DNA from: Sthenelais limicola
Lineage: Eukaryota > Annelida > Polychaeta > Phyllodocida > Sigalionidae
Direction: 5' to 3'
Assembly (NCBI GenBank): GCA_942159475.1
Contig: OW804099.1
Location: 10,431,954 to 10,495,953, forward strand
Length of the DNA: 64,000 bases
In this document: positions 27,303-39,528 of the stretch, one piece after another
Position numbering within the stretch: position 1 is the stretch's first letter
Layout: each line of letters starts with the position of its first letter
Program-made: the position numbers and the translations under genes
The notes under the pieces: model-generated
Seen by the model: the letters and a program-made list of their open reading frames with translations, nothing else
What the model was told of the DNA's origin: nothing
The model's database searches: none

Positions 27303-27790
27303 TGCTGGGTGGTGCTGCTGGTGGCGCTACCTCGTGGGAGGGTCAGAAAACATTCTCCGAGTTCTGACTTCCGGTTAGTTTACCACATTGCCACAAGGTG
27401 TAAGTGCGACCACCATAGAGACAGATCGAGCATGGTGCAATGGCAACACTGATCTATAGAGCCCTAGAGGCGTCAACGCAAGAGGTCTGTCACGCCGTAA
27501 TTATACCAGTAAGAGCTAAAAAATCTTGGTCCAATCTCTCCCTAAGGCTATAACTTAGGCAGTCATGTAACTGGTTGGTATTGGACAATGAGAAATAGAG
27601 TGGGTTCCCCGATCATAGAGGAAGTTGTACAGTGCTAATGCATCGCCGATGGCGGAATGTGGCGATGCTTCTTGCTTGGGTTTTATGCAAGCATAATTAA
27701 TTAATTATGCCATTGTCGCCGGTCGGTCTAGCGGCTAAAATCTTTGGATGTATTCTCTGGTAATAACATTGGTATATATGGGGAAGCTGC
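27303..27790. other. No supported gene
   Basis: Unremarkable mixed DNA with an AATTAATTAATTA patch near 27,690-27,705. No gene or clear repeat. Confidence 0.5.
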
Positions 27791-27950
27791 TGGGGTTTCT
27801 ATTGGGTCTCACCCTCTACCTATCCCTGCCCTTGGCGTCCCCTTAGCCCCTCCCATCCCCTGCCCCTTCCCTCACCAAAGTGACAATTCATTACCCTACT
27901 ACCCACCCCACTCCCCTCTGGTGTGAAACGCAGGACGGTATTCCGTGCGT
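27791..27950 (+). repeat. Diverged relative of the element A LTR end
   Basis: A block containing TACCCTACTACCCACCCCAC and CTCTGGTGTGAAACG parallels the corresponding part of the element A LTR (TACCCTACTACCCTCCCCTG, CCCTGGTGTAAACG). It is a degraded fragment of the same repeat family. Confidence 0.5.
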
Positions 27951-28242
27951 CGTAGGGTAACCTGAGGTAACCGCGCCTCGCGGCGGTGAAGCGGTCGGCA
28001 CACTGGCATACTTTCTTCCGCGCGCTCCATGCAACCTGCAAATAGTGCCTGCATCCATCAACGACGCACCGATTGCCGGCCTCCAAACGGCCATAGATAT
28101 CATCCACCAGCATATAGGAAGCCAATTCTGCAGGTAGGCCCTAATTAAGACATTTATTAATGTATATTTTGTGTTGACCAATATCCGATGCCAGTAAACT
28201 TGGAAATATTCAATCGTTTCATGCCTGCGGCGAGCTGATGGC

Positions 28243-28277
28243 GGGGAATCCCCACGGGGAATCCCCTGATGACGTCA
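28243..28277. promoter_or_regulatory. Double kappaB-like palindrome next to a CRE
   Basis: Two copies of GGGGAATCCCC (28,243-28,253 and 28,256-28,266) stand three bases from TGACGTCA (28,270-28,277). GGGGAATCCCC fits the Rel/NF-kappaB consensus, and TGACGTCA is the CREB/ATF site. A similar pairing ends repeat X at 56.87 kb. Binding is not shown. Confidence 0.4.
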
Positions 28278-28401
28278 TCGTTGTGCGCGGCTAGAGGCTA
28301 GGCATACTTATGTGTGTGTGTGTGTTATATTTAAGTTTGATATTTGTATTCTTGAAAGATGAGTTTGCCATATCTTTGGGTGGACAGAACAGATACGATA
28401 T

Positions 28402-28446
28402 GCGGGGGGGGGGGGGGGGGGGGGCGGGTTGCGTGGGGGGGGGGTG
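28402..28446. repeat. Poly-G tract
   Basis: An almost pure run of G, interrupted by CGGGTTGCGT. It could form G-quadruplexes, and assembly length is unreliable here. Confidence 0.8.
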
Positions 28447-28449
28447 AGG

Positions 28450-31400
28450 GTGAATTATAGTAGACAAGAGCCTTCGGCTGAGGCCCCTCCATCAGAAAAA
28501 CAGATCACAGCTAAGAAAAGGGATCAGAAAAAGAGATTAGGCCTGGATTTTTTTATTATTCAACAATGGCCAAATCCGTCAAATCATGAATCAAAATACA
28601 GAGGAGTTATGGGCCCCTTCCACTGGTCGGAATAAGCCTTGCAGCTGTAATTGGTTAATAAGAAACCGAGCACACTGGTTCTCGTTTTTTTTGATGGAGC
28701 CAAAAAACGATTCTATAGCTTAACTAGGAATCGTTGGAAGAAGGGAATAGGAAAGGGGAGGGGATCACCTATGGAAAGTTTTAAATATTTAGCAATAGAG
28801 AGGGGAACTGAAGGGGTTAGGTACTAATTCAATAACCAAGTACCGGTATCAAGTATTCAGTATAATAGTAATTGATTAGAAGTAGGCCTATAGTGTTGCA
28901 GTGGGATTTGACCACTGAGGATAGCAGATTTTATTTAAGGCAGTTTTGAATTTCAATTTATCTTGGATAAGGTATAAGCCAGAGACCTTTGAAACCTATT
29001 GTCAGTAGGACCAAGAAGGCGCGGGGAAAAGCGTTGTGAAGGACTCAGGAGAGTTGCGCTGTTACCAACGTCATTTTAGACGACGTCATCGGGACGATGA
29101 GGATCGCTGTGAAGTTAAGTTCGTAGGAAATTGGAAAGAGCAGATTGTGAATAACAAACATCTGTTAAATCCTCTCTATGACTTTCCCACAATTATAGTT
29201 GTTTGCTTGTGTCTGACTTACCATTATATTGTGTTTGCTACTAAACCAAACAAACACCACTGTCTCCCAGCATACATCTCTCGAACGGCGTGCGCATAAA
29301 AACGGCTTCAATCGGAAGTAGAGTGGAGAAAGCATAGCCTCCTTTAAAGAGTAAGGTAATAAATAGAATCTCGATGTAATAAGTTTTTCTATAGGCCTAT
29401 TTAAAGTTTGATATTTTTTGCAGTTGCCAGGGGGAGTGGGGATTTCCAAGGGTTTGAGAGAAGGGGGGTTATAGTAGAATAGAATCGATCTAATAGGTAT
29501 TTCTATATTTTAAGTTTGATATTTATAGAAATTTCGGACGTCATTCATGTAAAAACTAAGGGAATGAGTAAAAAAAATATTGTTCTGGCTCCTCCCTCTC
29601 TCCCTCCTCCCTCTCCCCTTCCTCCTTTTCCCCGCCTCCTGCAGGATATATTGCACAGACCATTGCACATCATGCCAATCGGGTGGTTATAGCATTGCAG
29701 GGGTGTCGGTATATGAGCTACTTATGATGAAAACTACATGAAATATTTGTTTTAAAAAGCTGGAAACTTTCAGACATATAGGCCTACCACCCCACTTGCT
29801 AAATATGTGTTTTTACATAAATATATACTGAATAATTTAGGGAAATGATCAATTGAATTGGTAGGCTTGACTTCTTCTGGAGACACCAGCTCTGAAGTTC
29901 ATTTAGGCAGTGGTCTAAATAAGGAATAAAAACAGGTTGCCCGACCGGGCAAGCTACTGACAAATTCTGGTTGTATTTTTAGGAACTGTATCTCATACCC
30001 GGAAAGTCTTCGAATTTTATCATGATAGTAGCCTACAATTTACATTGGTAATTGATTTTTTTCCTACAGATTTAGAGATAATTTGGTACAATATCATTAA
30101 AATACAGGAACTAAAACGTGGACATTCATCTCAAATGCACCAGAATGCGCCATCTAAAATTTAAGAGTATGTGTTCAAAGTGGCCGACTTCGTCTATAGC
30201 GTATATATTATCAGAATCAAGTTCAAGACAAAATATCCTTCCTTAGAATTTTTAAATATTGTAGGGATACAATAACCATTGAATGCCTGGAACCAACTAC
30301 TTTGTGTTAAATAAAAAAAAAAATCATTCAACATAGCTCATAAGATGCTAATAAACTAGCCTAGGCACAGCAAATACTATAATATTCTCATGAACAGCAC
30401 ATGAGATCCAATATCGTAAGGAAGCCATTTTAAACATTCCCACCCCCTCCCTCCTGTGTAGCTCTGTGTCTGGTATCTGGTAAGGTTATAGGCCTAATAT
30501 AGAAATAAATAATTTTGAAAAACGTTAATGACAGCCATTTTCGTCTCCAGATGATATTTACCCCTCAAAATACCGGTGTCTATGAAAACTTTTCGGGAAC
30601 ACTGCTATATTGGTATATTCCTTTTTGATGTGATGCTAATTAAGTAAGGGAAAGCTACTAAATGTATCATATCAGATCAAGACATAGGATGAAATGCAAA
30701 CGCTTGCCACGGGACCTGGGTCACGGCACCCATGGCACTGGTCATGGCCATATGGGACCCGCGGGTCTCCTTGCATCATTTGGAAGTATATTTTATCTTA
30801 AAAAAGGTTGCCCTCTGCGATTTCTGCATGCCAAATCCCCAGGGTAGGCCCTTATATACTTGCCAAACCCTTAAGAAGAATAGAAACTATAGGTTGCATC
30901 AGTATAAAACAATAAGAGCATGATAATATAAGTCCGCCGACACCTTGGCTATGCATATTATTTATAAAGTATATAATAGCTCTGCATTTATGGAACTCGA
31001 TCATCTGTTAGACATTAACTTAGATTAAGACAAAAGCTCTATCAAAAGAAAGGTTGATATTTCATGATTTAAACTTCTTTAATTTAGGTTAATTTGCGGC
31101 GGGTAAATTTCTATGGGCGGGTAAATCTCTTGCTTCACCCGCCAGGTTGGCAGGTAAAGAAAAACGTTAATTTTGTACTCTGCTCTGTTTGGTGTATTTC
31201 ATATCTTAGCTCTTGAATTAGTTACTCGTGTGTGAGTGAGAGAAGGAGAGGGAGCAAGAGAGAAATGACAGAGAGAGAGGAAGGAGAGGTCGTCGGAGAT
31301 AGACATCAGACTAAGAGAAATGATTGAGAGAGAAAGAGTGGGCCAGAGTGGGGGGATAGAGATGAGATATATTTCAACAACTATCAATGGTTTACACAGC

Positions 31401-32004
31401 CAGAATTAAAACCAAAATTGTGCCATTCATTTCCGAAATGATTAACAATTTTGTCATTAATTTTCAAATCACCCACATATCTGAGAAAAACAGCTTTTTA
31501 GGGGTTCAAATCCGGAGGCTGGAGACTTCACCATTCAGTTCAAGAGCATCCAATTATTTTCTTAATGTCCAATTTGACAATTATGACATGTTACGTCGTA
31601 AAGTAACATTGGGGAACTCTTCGAACTCACATTGGCCTGCTTTTGAAAATTAATTCAGTTGTATAAGGTAATAAAGATCAGAAAGCCAGTGCTATCTGTA
31701 CATTAATGCTTCATGAAATAGTTTGCGTTTTAGGTATATATCTTGATATCTTGAAGATGCATGCATTTATGTCACCAACTTAAACTATCTGGGGAGTCAC
31801 GTTACACACTTCCCGAACCTCTAAGCAGGTTCAACACCTTAGTCTGCAGCAGTATAAACCAATATAAGAACAAAAACAAACGTCCGTCGCCACCTTAGCT
31901 ATGCGTCGCCATTGCATGGGTGACACTATACATCCCCCAAGACGAGTGCGCCTCGTTTTCGCATCCAATATGGCGGCGCCCTATACGAGACTCACAACTT
32001 TGGT
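28450..32004. other. Gene-free interval with simple and dispersed repeats
   Basis: No coding region is supported. Contents: a C/T-rich stretch at 29,590-29,640; an imperfect GA microsatellite at about 31,229-31,370; and a degenerate block seen twice (about 30,897-30,957 and 31,848-31,915) with CAGTATAAA..CAATA and CCGxCGxCACCTT..GCTATGC in common. Short open frames here show no domain. Confidence 0.5.
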
Positions 32005-33454
32005 ATACATATGTATAGAGTAGGTAGCCTGAGGGAACCTATACTTATGTATAGAGTAGGTTACCTGAGGGAACCTATACATATGTATAGAGTAGGTAAC
32101 CTGAGGGAACCTATACATATGTATAGAGTAGGTAACCTGAGGGAACCTATACTTATGTATAGAGTAGGTGACCTGAGGGAACCTATACATATGTATAGTA
32201 GGTAACCTGAGGGAACCTATATATATGTAGTGAATAGAAGGTAACCTGAGGGAACCTATACTTATGTATAGAGTAGGTAACCTGAGGGAACCTATACTTA
32301 TGTATAGAGTAGGTAACCTGAGGGAACCTATACATATGTATAGTAGGTAACCTGAGGAAACCTATACTTATGTATAGAGTAGGTAACCTGAGGGAACCTA
32401 TACTTATGTATAGAGTAGGTAACCTGAGGGAACCTATAGATATGTATAGAGTAGGTGACCTGAGGGAACCTATACATATGTATAGAGTAGGTAACCTGAG
32501 GGAACCTATACATATGTATAGAGTAGGTGACCTGAGGGAACCTATACATATGTATAGTAGGTAACCTGAGGGAACCTATATATATGTAGTGAATAGAAGG
32601 TAACCTGAGGGAACCTATACTTATGTATAGAGTAGGTAACCTGAGGGAACCTATACTTATGTATAGAGTAGGTAACCTGAGGGAACCTATACATATGTAT
32701 AGTAGGTAACCTGAGGGAACCTATACTTATGTATAGAGTAGGTAACCTGAGGGAACCTATACTTATGTATAGAGTAGGTAACCTGAGGGAACCTATAGAT
32801 ATGTATAGAGTAGGTGACCTGAGGGAACCTATACATATGTATAGAGTAGGTAACCTGAGGGAACCTATACTTATGTATAGTAGGTAACCTGAGGGAACCT
32901 ATACATATGTATAGTAGGTAACCTGAGGGAACCTATACTTATGTATAGAGTAGGTTACCTGAGGGAACCTATACTTATGTATAGTAGGTAACCTGAGGGA
33001 ACCTATACATATGTATAGAGTAGGTAACCTGAGGGAACCTATACTTATGTATAGAGTAGGTAACCTGAGGGAACCTATACATATGTATAGAGTAGGTGAC
33101 CTGAGGGAACCTATACATATGTATAGTAGGTAACCTGAGGGAACCTATACATATGTATAGTAGGTAACCTGAGGGAACCTATACATATGTATAGAGTAGG
33201 TAACCTGAGGGAACCTATACATATGTATAGAGTAGGTGACCTGAGGGAACCTATACATATGTATAGTAGGTAACCTGAGGGAACCTATACATATGTATAG
33301 TAGGTAACCTGAGGGAACCTATACTTATGTATAGAGTAGGTAACCTGAGGGAACCTATACATATGTATAGTAGGTAACCTGAGGGAACATACTTATGTAT
33401 AGTAGGTAACCTGAGGGAACCTATACATTTGTAAAGTAGGTAACCTGAGGGAAC
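32005..33454 (+). repeat. Satellite array, left part (34-36 bp monomer)
   Basis: About forty tandem monomers of the type GTAGGTAACCTGAGGGAACC plus TATACATATGTATAGA. Monomers differ by an AG insertion (34 versus 36 bp) and by CATATG or CTTATG centres. CTATACATATGTATAG is a perfect 16-bp palindrome. A variant monomer (TATATATATGTAGTGAATAG) recurs about 360 bp apart (near 32,217 and 32,577), showing higher-order duplication. The array is cut at GGGAAC by element B and resumes at 46,706. Confidence 0.95.
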
Positions 33455-33743
33455 TGTAATGGTCTAATGGAAGAAGTATAACGAACGTCTGAACTTCATG
33501 AGAAGAACGAAGCAACTGATTTAATGGTAACTAATGGTACAGGCTCCTCCAGGAGGGTACATGCATAATAATGAGTGGGCGGAGCCCTTACGTAATATCC
33601 ATGGCCTAGCATGTATAAGTAGACTTGCACAGTCCTAGCTAGTTAAGTATAATTAGCGATTTAAAGTAATGTGATAATAGGTGATAATTAATAATAATAT
33701 AAATATAATGAGGTTACACAATGTTACGTAATGTTACATAACA
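33455..33743 (-). repeat. 3' LTR of element B
   Basis: 289 bp; on the plus strand it starts TGTAATGGTC and ends TTACATAACA. No difference from the other LTR (46,417-46,705) was found by eye. Flank GGGAAC on the left, with GAAC repeated after the right LTR. Repeated ACGTAATGTTACATAACA-type motifs lie at the U3 edge. Confidence 0.97.
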
Positions 33744-33761
33744 CTGCCCCCCCCCCCGCCC
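33744..33761 (-). promoter_or_regulatory. Polypurine tract of element B
   Basis: On the minus strand GGGCGGGGGGGGGGGCAG directly precedes the 3' LTR, in the position for plus-strand priming. Confidence 0.75.
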
Positions 33762-36258
33762 TCAATCAGATACGAAGTATCGAGTGAGGGTGTACCCTAA
33801 AAACTTACAAGAAAATTTTTAGGAATTTTTGAAAAATTAAAAATATTAAGAATTAATAATTTTTAAATAGCTGTGCTGTTACCTAGTTATCCATACCAAG
33901 CCATATGCGCGGTTACATTGTGCGCAAGAAGATATTAAATACATAAAGCAAATCATACGATTTAATTACCATTTTGTAAAATATTTTCAATAAATTCATA
34001 AAGATTTAAAAACGTCGTTATGAACATGTAAGAGTGTAAACTCAGAAAGTGAAAGAACTGCTAATACTAAGGTCTTAATCGCTTGAAAAATCTGGCTAAT
34101 ATCTTACACAAAGGGTTCCATGTCATAATAAAAATAACAAAATGACAAGGTCTGCAAACACCGCAAGTGTTAACCCTATGAAAAACCAAATTCCAGTGTT
34201 AAATTCCCAATAGTACGGTCCAATCTGAGAATTTTACTCTAATCACACATAATAAAAGAACATCGCGTATACCAACACGCGTGGAATCCTGAAATATATT
34301 GGGATCCTATGTTAAAGTCTAAATAGTCCGGTGCAAACAGGAACAAACTACGTCGTTCTAATTTTTCCTATGTTAAATTCCCAATAGGTCGGTCCAAACA
34401 GTGACACCAGCCGGCGCCACCGTCGAATCGGTTTTGGACCGGACACCTACCAAGTATAAATAGCTGGTCATTTGTGCGGTGAACCATTGAGAACGCCGCC
34501 GCTGAGCCGAACCAACACCCGTACTATGGGCTACAAAGTTTTTTCAGAAAGAGATTGTTATATTCTACTGTTGTCTACCTACACGCACATAGGCAAGGAT
34601 CCATTGCCGAATGAGCAAGAGTATTGGTATATTCCAACTACCCGCCTCCCATTCCTGGTCCATAGCCTATTCCTTATTCAAAATTAGATCTTGTCTAATC
34701 TAGTAATATACAAAAAAAATTTTACCAATACATTTAGTTATCTCCTTTTCAAATAAATACCCGGAGATAAATAAATTCAATAATCCCGCAAGGCCTGATA
34801 TGTAATCAACTGGCCTCGCTTGCTGATTATGTAACAGGTCAACCCCATCCCCTTCTACTCCTACAAGGATGACGGTTCACCCCGTCGCTACGCTCGATTT
34901 TTCAATCGCATAGCAACAATGTCTTCTTTCTGCATCTACTTGCAGTAGAATACATGCAAAATAATTACCCGTGGGTACATATGACTAGCTAAATAACACT
35001 ACAACTTCAAGTAATAAAGCGACTGATCCGCTAGACTTAGTATTGCTGACGTATCATATCCACCTAGTCATAAGATCATATAAATCTCTTGGTCTATGGT
35101 ATGTCAATCCTACTCACGCTATTTACACCAGTAAAAAGAAACCATCTGTCCTTATTGGAAACAGATCCAGTGACTCCTTTAAGAGTCTGTACTACATAGT
35201 CGTCCCCTGTTGGTGTGATTACACCCTGGCTTATGGCCATCGCATCGTATCCTCAGGGGGTATCCTATTACGTATACAGTACTTAGTGCGCAGTAAATCA
35301 CTTTACAGCCATATGCCACTGTCGTGTGGCGCTAAATAAACAAAACACTTGAGGGAACCATATGGTTTATCTCAATCCTCAATGTATAACTCAAAGTAGT
35401 TCCTCTAAACATAGTAACTGTTATGTCTGGTAATTAGATCTACACTAAAAATACACATATACCAAGAGAGCTGAGTACCTACTCAGTGTAATCAAAGCAA
35501 ACAGAGTCGATGATACGACCTAATCGTAGGCATTAATGGCCTCACCAATCCTGTATGTACATAAAGTCGTCATCGATCAACACATATAAATCACACACAA
35601 GTAAGGGAATAAAAAATAAAAGCAAGAAGAAATGCAATGAATAAAGTCAGACAATAACGCTTGTCTGTTGCATGAAATGTCATTTAAAGTTATCGACTGA
35701 ATTCCAAAGAACCCAGGAAAAAAAATTTTAGCTTGTGTTAAACAAGTAAAGTCCTTCCTCTCTTTCAAGAGAAATTAAAGTCAATATTATTTAGTAAAGG
35801 TGCCGTTGCTGTTCACCTTGACAAATGGGGGCGATCCATTTGCCATTTGAATCAAATATTAAATAAAATGTTAATGTCCTTGTAAAGTAAAATTATATCT
35901 GGCACTCCTAGGGTGATCCTGTCACATTCGTGGCGTGGGGAACTATAAGCATCTCCTCTTCTTGGCCACTCTCTCTTGCCGACAAGTACGCCGCCGTGCT
36001 CCTGTAAGAAAGCATCGACCACATACCAATGACAGGTTGCATAATACTTTGGGTATTTTGTAAATGATTATTTTAAAATTTCACAGTTCTTTTGTGCCAA
36101 TATTTCCCATGAAAGCCACATTACAGAAAGTAAAACATCAACATACATTAACAAGAAGAAAAGACGGATATAAAATATTCGTGAGAAAAGAACACCCTAC
36201 ACGTCTATAAGGGCAAGAATAACTATTGTTTCAGTCCATATATTAATTATATATAGAC
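33762..36258. other. Element B 3' non-coding region with antisense promoter-like block
   Basis: About 2.5 kb without a supported minus-strand ORF. On the plus strand a TATAAATA box (about 34,455) is preceded by three degenerate repeats of TTAAATTCCCAATAG + CGGTCCAA (near 34,197, 34,311 and 34,370). It is followed by short ORFs (34,472-34,687; 35,043-35,339) that match nothing I know. If env is spliced at its 3' end, the acceptor and 3' exon lie here. Confidence 0.4.
34197..34470 (+). promoter_or_regulatory. Antisense promoter candidate in element B
   Basis: Three repeated CCAATAG/CGGTCC-type modules, including CCAAT-box-like sequence, lie upstream of AGTATAAATAGC. This is a good TATA box oriented opposite to gag, pol and env. 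No coding function downstream is demonstrated. Confidence 0.35.
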
Positions 36259-38811
36259 TTACATGTTCACGTTGGACCCGTTGGGGTCGTTGATCCACGG
36301 GATCTGGTAGGATCCGTTCTTGGATTCAATCACCAGGACATACATTGCCTCTGATGATGGCTCCATGATGGCTGCCAGTTCGCTTCTGTACCTCCTATCC
36401 ACCTTTACGTTGGTTGGAAGCAAGATCTGTTTGTTGGCCCTATGTATCTTCAGGGATAGGGCAGCCTTCCAACGGAGGTCCAATGATAGATTGCAACAGC
36501 AGCACCAATTGACATGAGACTTTCCCAACCTTAGAGGTGGGGCTGGGGAAGATCCAAGAATAGAATTCACTTCAAATGGGATTTGCATTAAACGTATTGA
36601 GACCAGACTCTCATCCGAGTGCAATCTCAGAGTGATCCAAGAGGCTGATTCATCGTTTACATCTTTCGTACACCTTTTACACGTGAAACATCTAGGCAAA
36701 TAATTGCAGATACATCTCCTGTTTTTCCACAGGAATCGCAGGATCTTGAAGGCAATAATTGCTGCAACTATTTTGAGAATTGCCTGTGTTGGACTTGGGG
36801 GTTCGTATGGCAGTAGGTCTTGAGTCATAGGTTGTGGGGTTGGGATATCGAAGCCCAGATTTATGTCCTCGAAGACTGGGGCCGATAGGTTTAATCTAAA
36901 AGCTTGAATGGGCCTCACAAACGTGCAAATAATTGCCAGCTTGTGAATCCTATAAAATAAATAAAATGAAAATATTGTCACACCAAGACTGATAATCAAC
37001 GCTATGTTTATAGTGGCTGGATGAGTCGACATGGTACTAACTGACTTTTTCAGAGTTTCCCACCGATCATTTGCCATTTTGTCAGCCACTAATAGCTCGT
37101 TAGCCAGCCTCTCTGTGTTCATTCCTGACTCTATAATCGATTTGGGTAGATGTGACAATGCTGCATGCATATCTTGGGGTGTGGGCAAATTTAGATGAAT
37201 TCGTGATCCATGTTTGGTTTCTCCAGTTAGATTTTTGAATGGAATTTTAAAAATTGCTGCTATGGCTAAATTAAATCCTGATTCAACAAATATACTGGTC
37301 TGATTCCAAGTAATACATCCATCCCTAGGGGCAGAGATTACTAAAGATCCACTAACTAGGGCACAGTCGCAAGGGACTTTGACTATAGCCAAAAGGCTCA
37401 AAGCCATCCTAGTTCTGGGTCGTTTGTGACAAGCCAAAGTCACTTTGGTCGTACGACCAACCAGTAGGTGTTGCATCCTATTCATAGTCAAATGAAAGAA
37501 TGGGGTTGGTTTAGTCAGATATGTGTGGAATACACATAACCGAGCAATTTCAGAAGCTTTATCTTTAAAAATGGCCGAATAACAAGTTTCTTTTCCCTTT
37601 AGAATATGAGTTGGAGGAGTAAAACATGCCACTGAATTCCTGAGCTGTGTGCACTGCTCGAACGAATGAATTTTCATTTCGAAATAAATTCCCTGAAGGG
37701 GACATTTTGCCAGAATATGGGGTATCTCGGTCTCTAACATGGTATACCCTGTTGAATCGTTCGAGCTACTGTGAATAGGTATGCCGAATTTCAGGGGTCG
37801 ATATGCAATGCAGTTATCGTCATTATGTGAAATTATTAGTGGAATTGTTATCAACAGAGAATTGTTTTTAAAGGAAAAATTTTCTACTCTAGTGTAGGAG
37901 CTGTCCAAGGAATCGTCCAAAATCCTCAACGTGGGAGATTGGACTTTCAACTTGGTTGCTACAGGTTTCAACAATTCTCTTAGGCCTCCCATCGGAAGAA
38001 ATACATCCGACAAAACACCATGTTTTAAATCGTCCAATCCCTTCAATAATGTCCTAGCTGTATCTATATATTCTATTAGTACTAACAAATTTAAAGTTGC
38101 TTCATGCAGCATCGCATGTAAAGCCATGGTGTTAGATATTTCTGAAGTTAGGTTAGCTACAAAGGCATCGATCTGGTTCGTCAGATCCTTAATTTCGTCA
38201 GTAGAGTTTATAAATAATTTCCCTACCTCACTATTGTGTTTAGAAGCGTGCCTGAATAAGTTTTTCAATTGCTTAGTAAGACCTAAAACTACCTTATCCC
38301 TGTTCACATCGGATAATTTTCCCAGTGATAAAGTATCTATTAAAGCATCAAGTTTGCTCTCCACTAAAGCCAAATGGGGGTCTGTAGCTAAGCCTAGGGC
38401 TGCAGAAACTGTATCGCCTATAGGCTGTAAAAACGCTTTTCTCTTATACCTATTGTATCTGTCGTTTGCCACATTCTCTATTTTATCAAATAACTCAAGT
38501 GCTGTCCCATAAACAAGCTGCAATAGGCCTTGGATCTTATCTCTAATAAGTCTCATGTCTGATGTTGTATTGTAGTGATTTTCCATCCTAACGATTGTTC
38601 CATTAGGTGGCAAAATCACTGTTGGGATTGCTATTTGGACATAGGTTTTTTCCACGTCCGTCAAGATGGGTTTCCTCGTTCCAGCAAATGCAACCCCGTA
38701 GTTGTGTTTCACTACAGAGTCCGCATTTGCCCATACGGTGAGGAACAGAAGCCTAAACGAAGGTAAGAAAGAAAAGAAAAATTCTCGTAAACTTTTGTGT
38801 TCAGAATTCAA
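36259..38811 (-). CDS. env: F-type envelope protein of element B
   Basis: Intact, 850 residues. A hydrophobic leader (about 11-31) precedes KHNYGVAF. A basic furin-like site RYKRK (121-125) is followed by FLQPIG, the layout of baculovirus F and errantivirus envelopes. The ectodomain has several N-x-S/T sites and scattered cysteines. The transmembrane segment (IALIISLGVTIFSFYLFY) lies near residues 600-620. A long tail has a second hydrophobic stretch near 680 and a Cys-rich patch (CICNYLPRCFTCKRC). It is expected to bind and fuse membranes. The real start is probably on an upstream exon: a strong acceptor (TTTCTTACCTTCGTTTAG) lies inside the ORF at codon 20. The stop TAA is embedded in GTAAGT (36,262-36,257), a splice donor, as also seen next to the element A env stop. 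Confidence 0.88.
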   Translation of the reverse strand: MNSEHKSLREFFFSFLPSFRLLFLTVWANADSVVKHNYGVAFAGTRKPILTDVEKTYVQIAIPTVILPPNGTIVRMENHYNTTSDMRLIRDKIQGLLQLVYGTALELFDKIENVANDRYNRYKRKAFLQPIGDTVSAALGLATDPHLALVESKLDALIDTLSLGKLSDVNRDKVVLGLTKQLKNLFRHASKHNSEVGKLFINSTDEIKDLTNQIDAFVANLTSEISNTMALHAMLHEATLNLLVLIEYIDTARTLLKGLDDLKHGVLSDVFLPMGGLRELLKPVATKLKVQSPTLRILDDSLDSSYTRVENFSFKNNSLLITIPLIISHNDDNCIAYRPLKFGIPIHSSSNDSTGYTMLETEIPHILAKCPLQGIYFEMKIHSFEQCTQLRNSVACFTPPTHILKGKETCYSAIFKDKASEIARLCVFHTYLTKPTPFFHLTMNRMQHLLVGRTTKVTLACHKRPRTRMALSLLAIVKVPCDCALVSGSLVISAPRDGCITWNQTSIFVESGFNLAIAAIFKIPFKNLTGETKHGSRIHLNLPTPQDMHAALSHLPKSIIESGMNTERLANELLVADKMANDRWETLKKSVSTMSTHPATINIALIISLGVTIFSFYLFYRIHKLAIICTFVRPIQAFRLNLSAPVFEDINLGFDIPTPQPMTQDLLPYEPPSPTQAILKIVAAIIAFKILRFLWKNRRCICNYLPRCFTCKRCTKDVNDESASWITLRLHSDESLVSIRLMQIPFEVNSILGSSPAPPLRLGKSHVNWCCCCNLSLDLRWKAALSLKIHRANKQILLPTNVKVDRRYRSELAAIMEPSSEAMYVLVIESKNGSYQIPWINDPNGSNVNM
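38752..38785 (-). other. Env 3' splice site, element B
   Basis: On the minus strand a pyrimidine tract (TTTTTCTTTTCTTTCTTACC) is followed by TTCGTTTAG|GC, splitting an AGG codon just before the hydrophobic leader. Element A has the same acceptor in the same phase. Gypsy-type env mRNAs are known to be spliced. Confidence 0.6.
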
Positions 38812-39528
38812 AACTAAAGCGATATTTTCCCAAAAAGTATATCCCGTCTATATTACCGACTGGGCTTATGCTTAATCTATTTTCACGATTAAGGCCATAT
38901 GTCGGGGGCCTCTTGCCACTAAATGACTTATCTCCACTATCATGCTCACATATAAATAACAACATACGATAAAAGAAAGAATAATATTCCGGTGTAATCC
39001 ATGAGTAAATCCTTGGCATTGATGGGTATCCACATAAGTATAAACATCAGAGCAATCATAAATCAAGTCTCAAAACGACACTTACCAGATTGCAAGACGG
39101 AACATGGTGATAAATCGTTGTGCCTATCGTGTAGCAGCTCACTATCAGTGAAAAATAAAACGAGCAGCTCAACTCTCCCCGATGGTTTTGGCCACTGCTA
39201 AGGAAGAACTTGAATTCGGCTGGTCATATAGTAATGTCCGCCTCAAGCCATGAATAATCTTGACCAATAGCAGCTTAGGACCCTGGAATTGCTCTTCCTG
39301 AGGAAGACATTCCACACCATATATAGCAAGGGGGGCGTATACTAGGAGCTGTCGTGCCACCATCACTCAGCATCATTTACATAATACGATTGCATCGTCC
39401 CATCCTACTGGACTTGCATAATAATGCCGCCTATCTGACTCAAAATAGATACCATCTGTTCAACCCACGGGGACCCCGGATCCTAGTAATTTACTCTAAG
39501 ATATATCCTGTCGACCAGAATTATTTTC
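38812..39528. other. Pol-env spacer, element B
   Basis: 717 bp non-coding on the element strand. Unlike element A, there is no accessory array here. A plus-strand CATATATAGC TATA-like sequence lies near 39,317. Confidence 0.6.

Noticed and set aside
37931..38512. 193-codon plus-strand frame inside env of element B
   Set aside because: Fully antisense to the intact env and without any recognisable domain.
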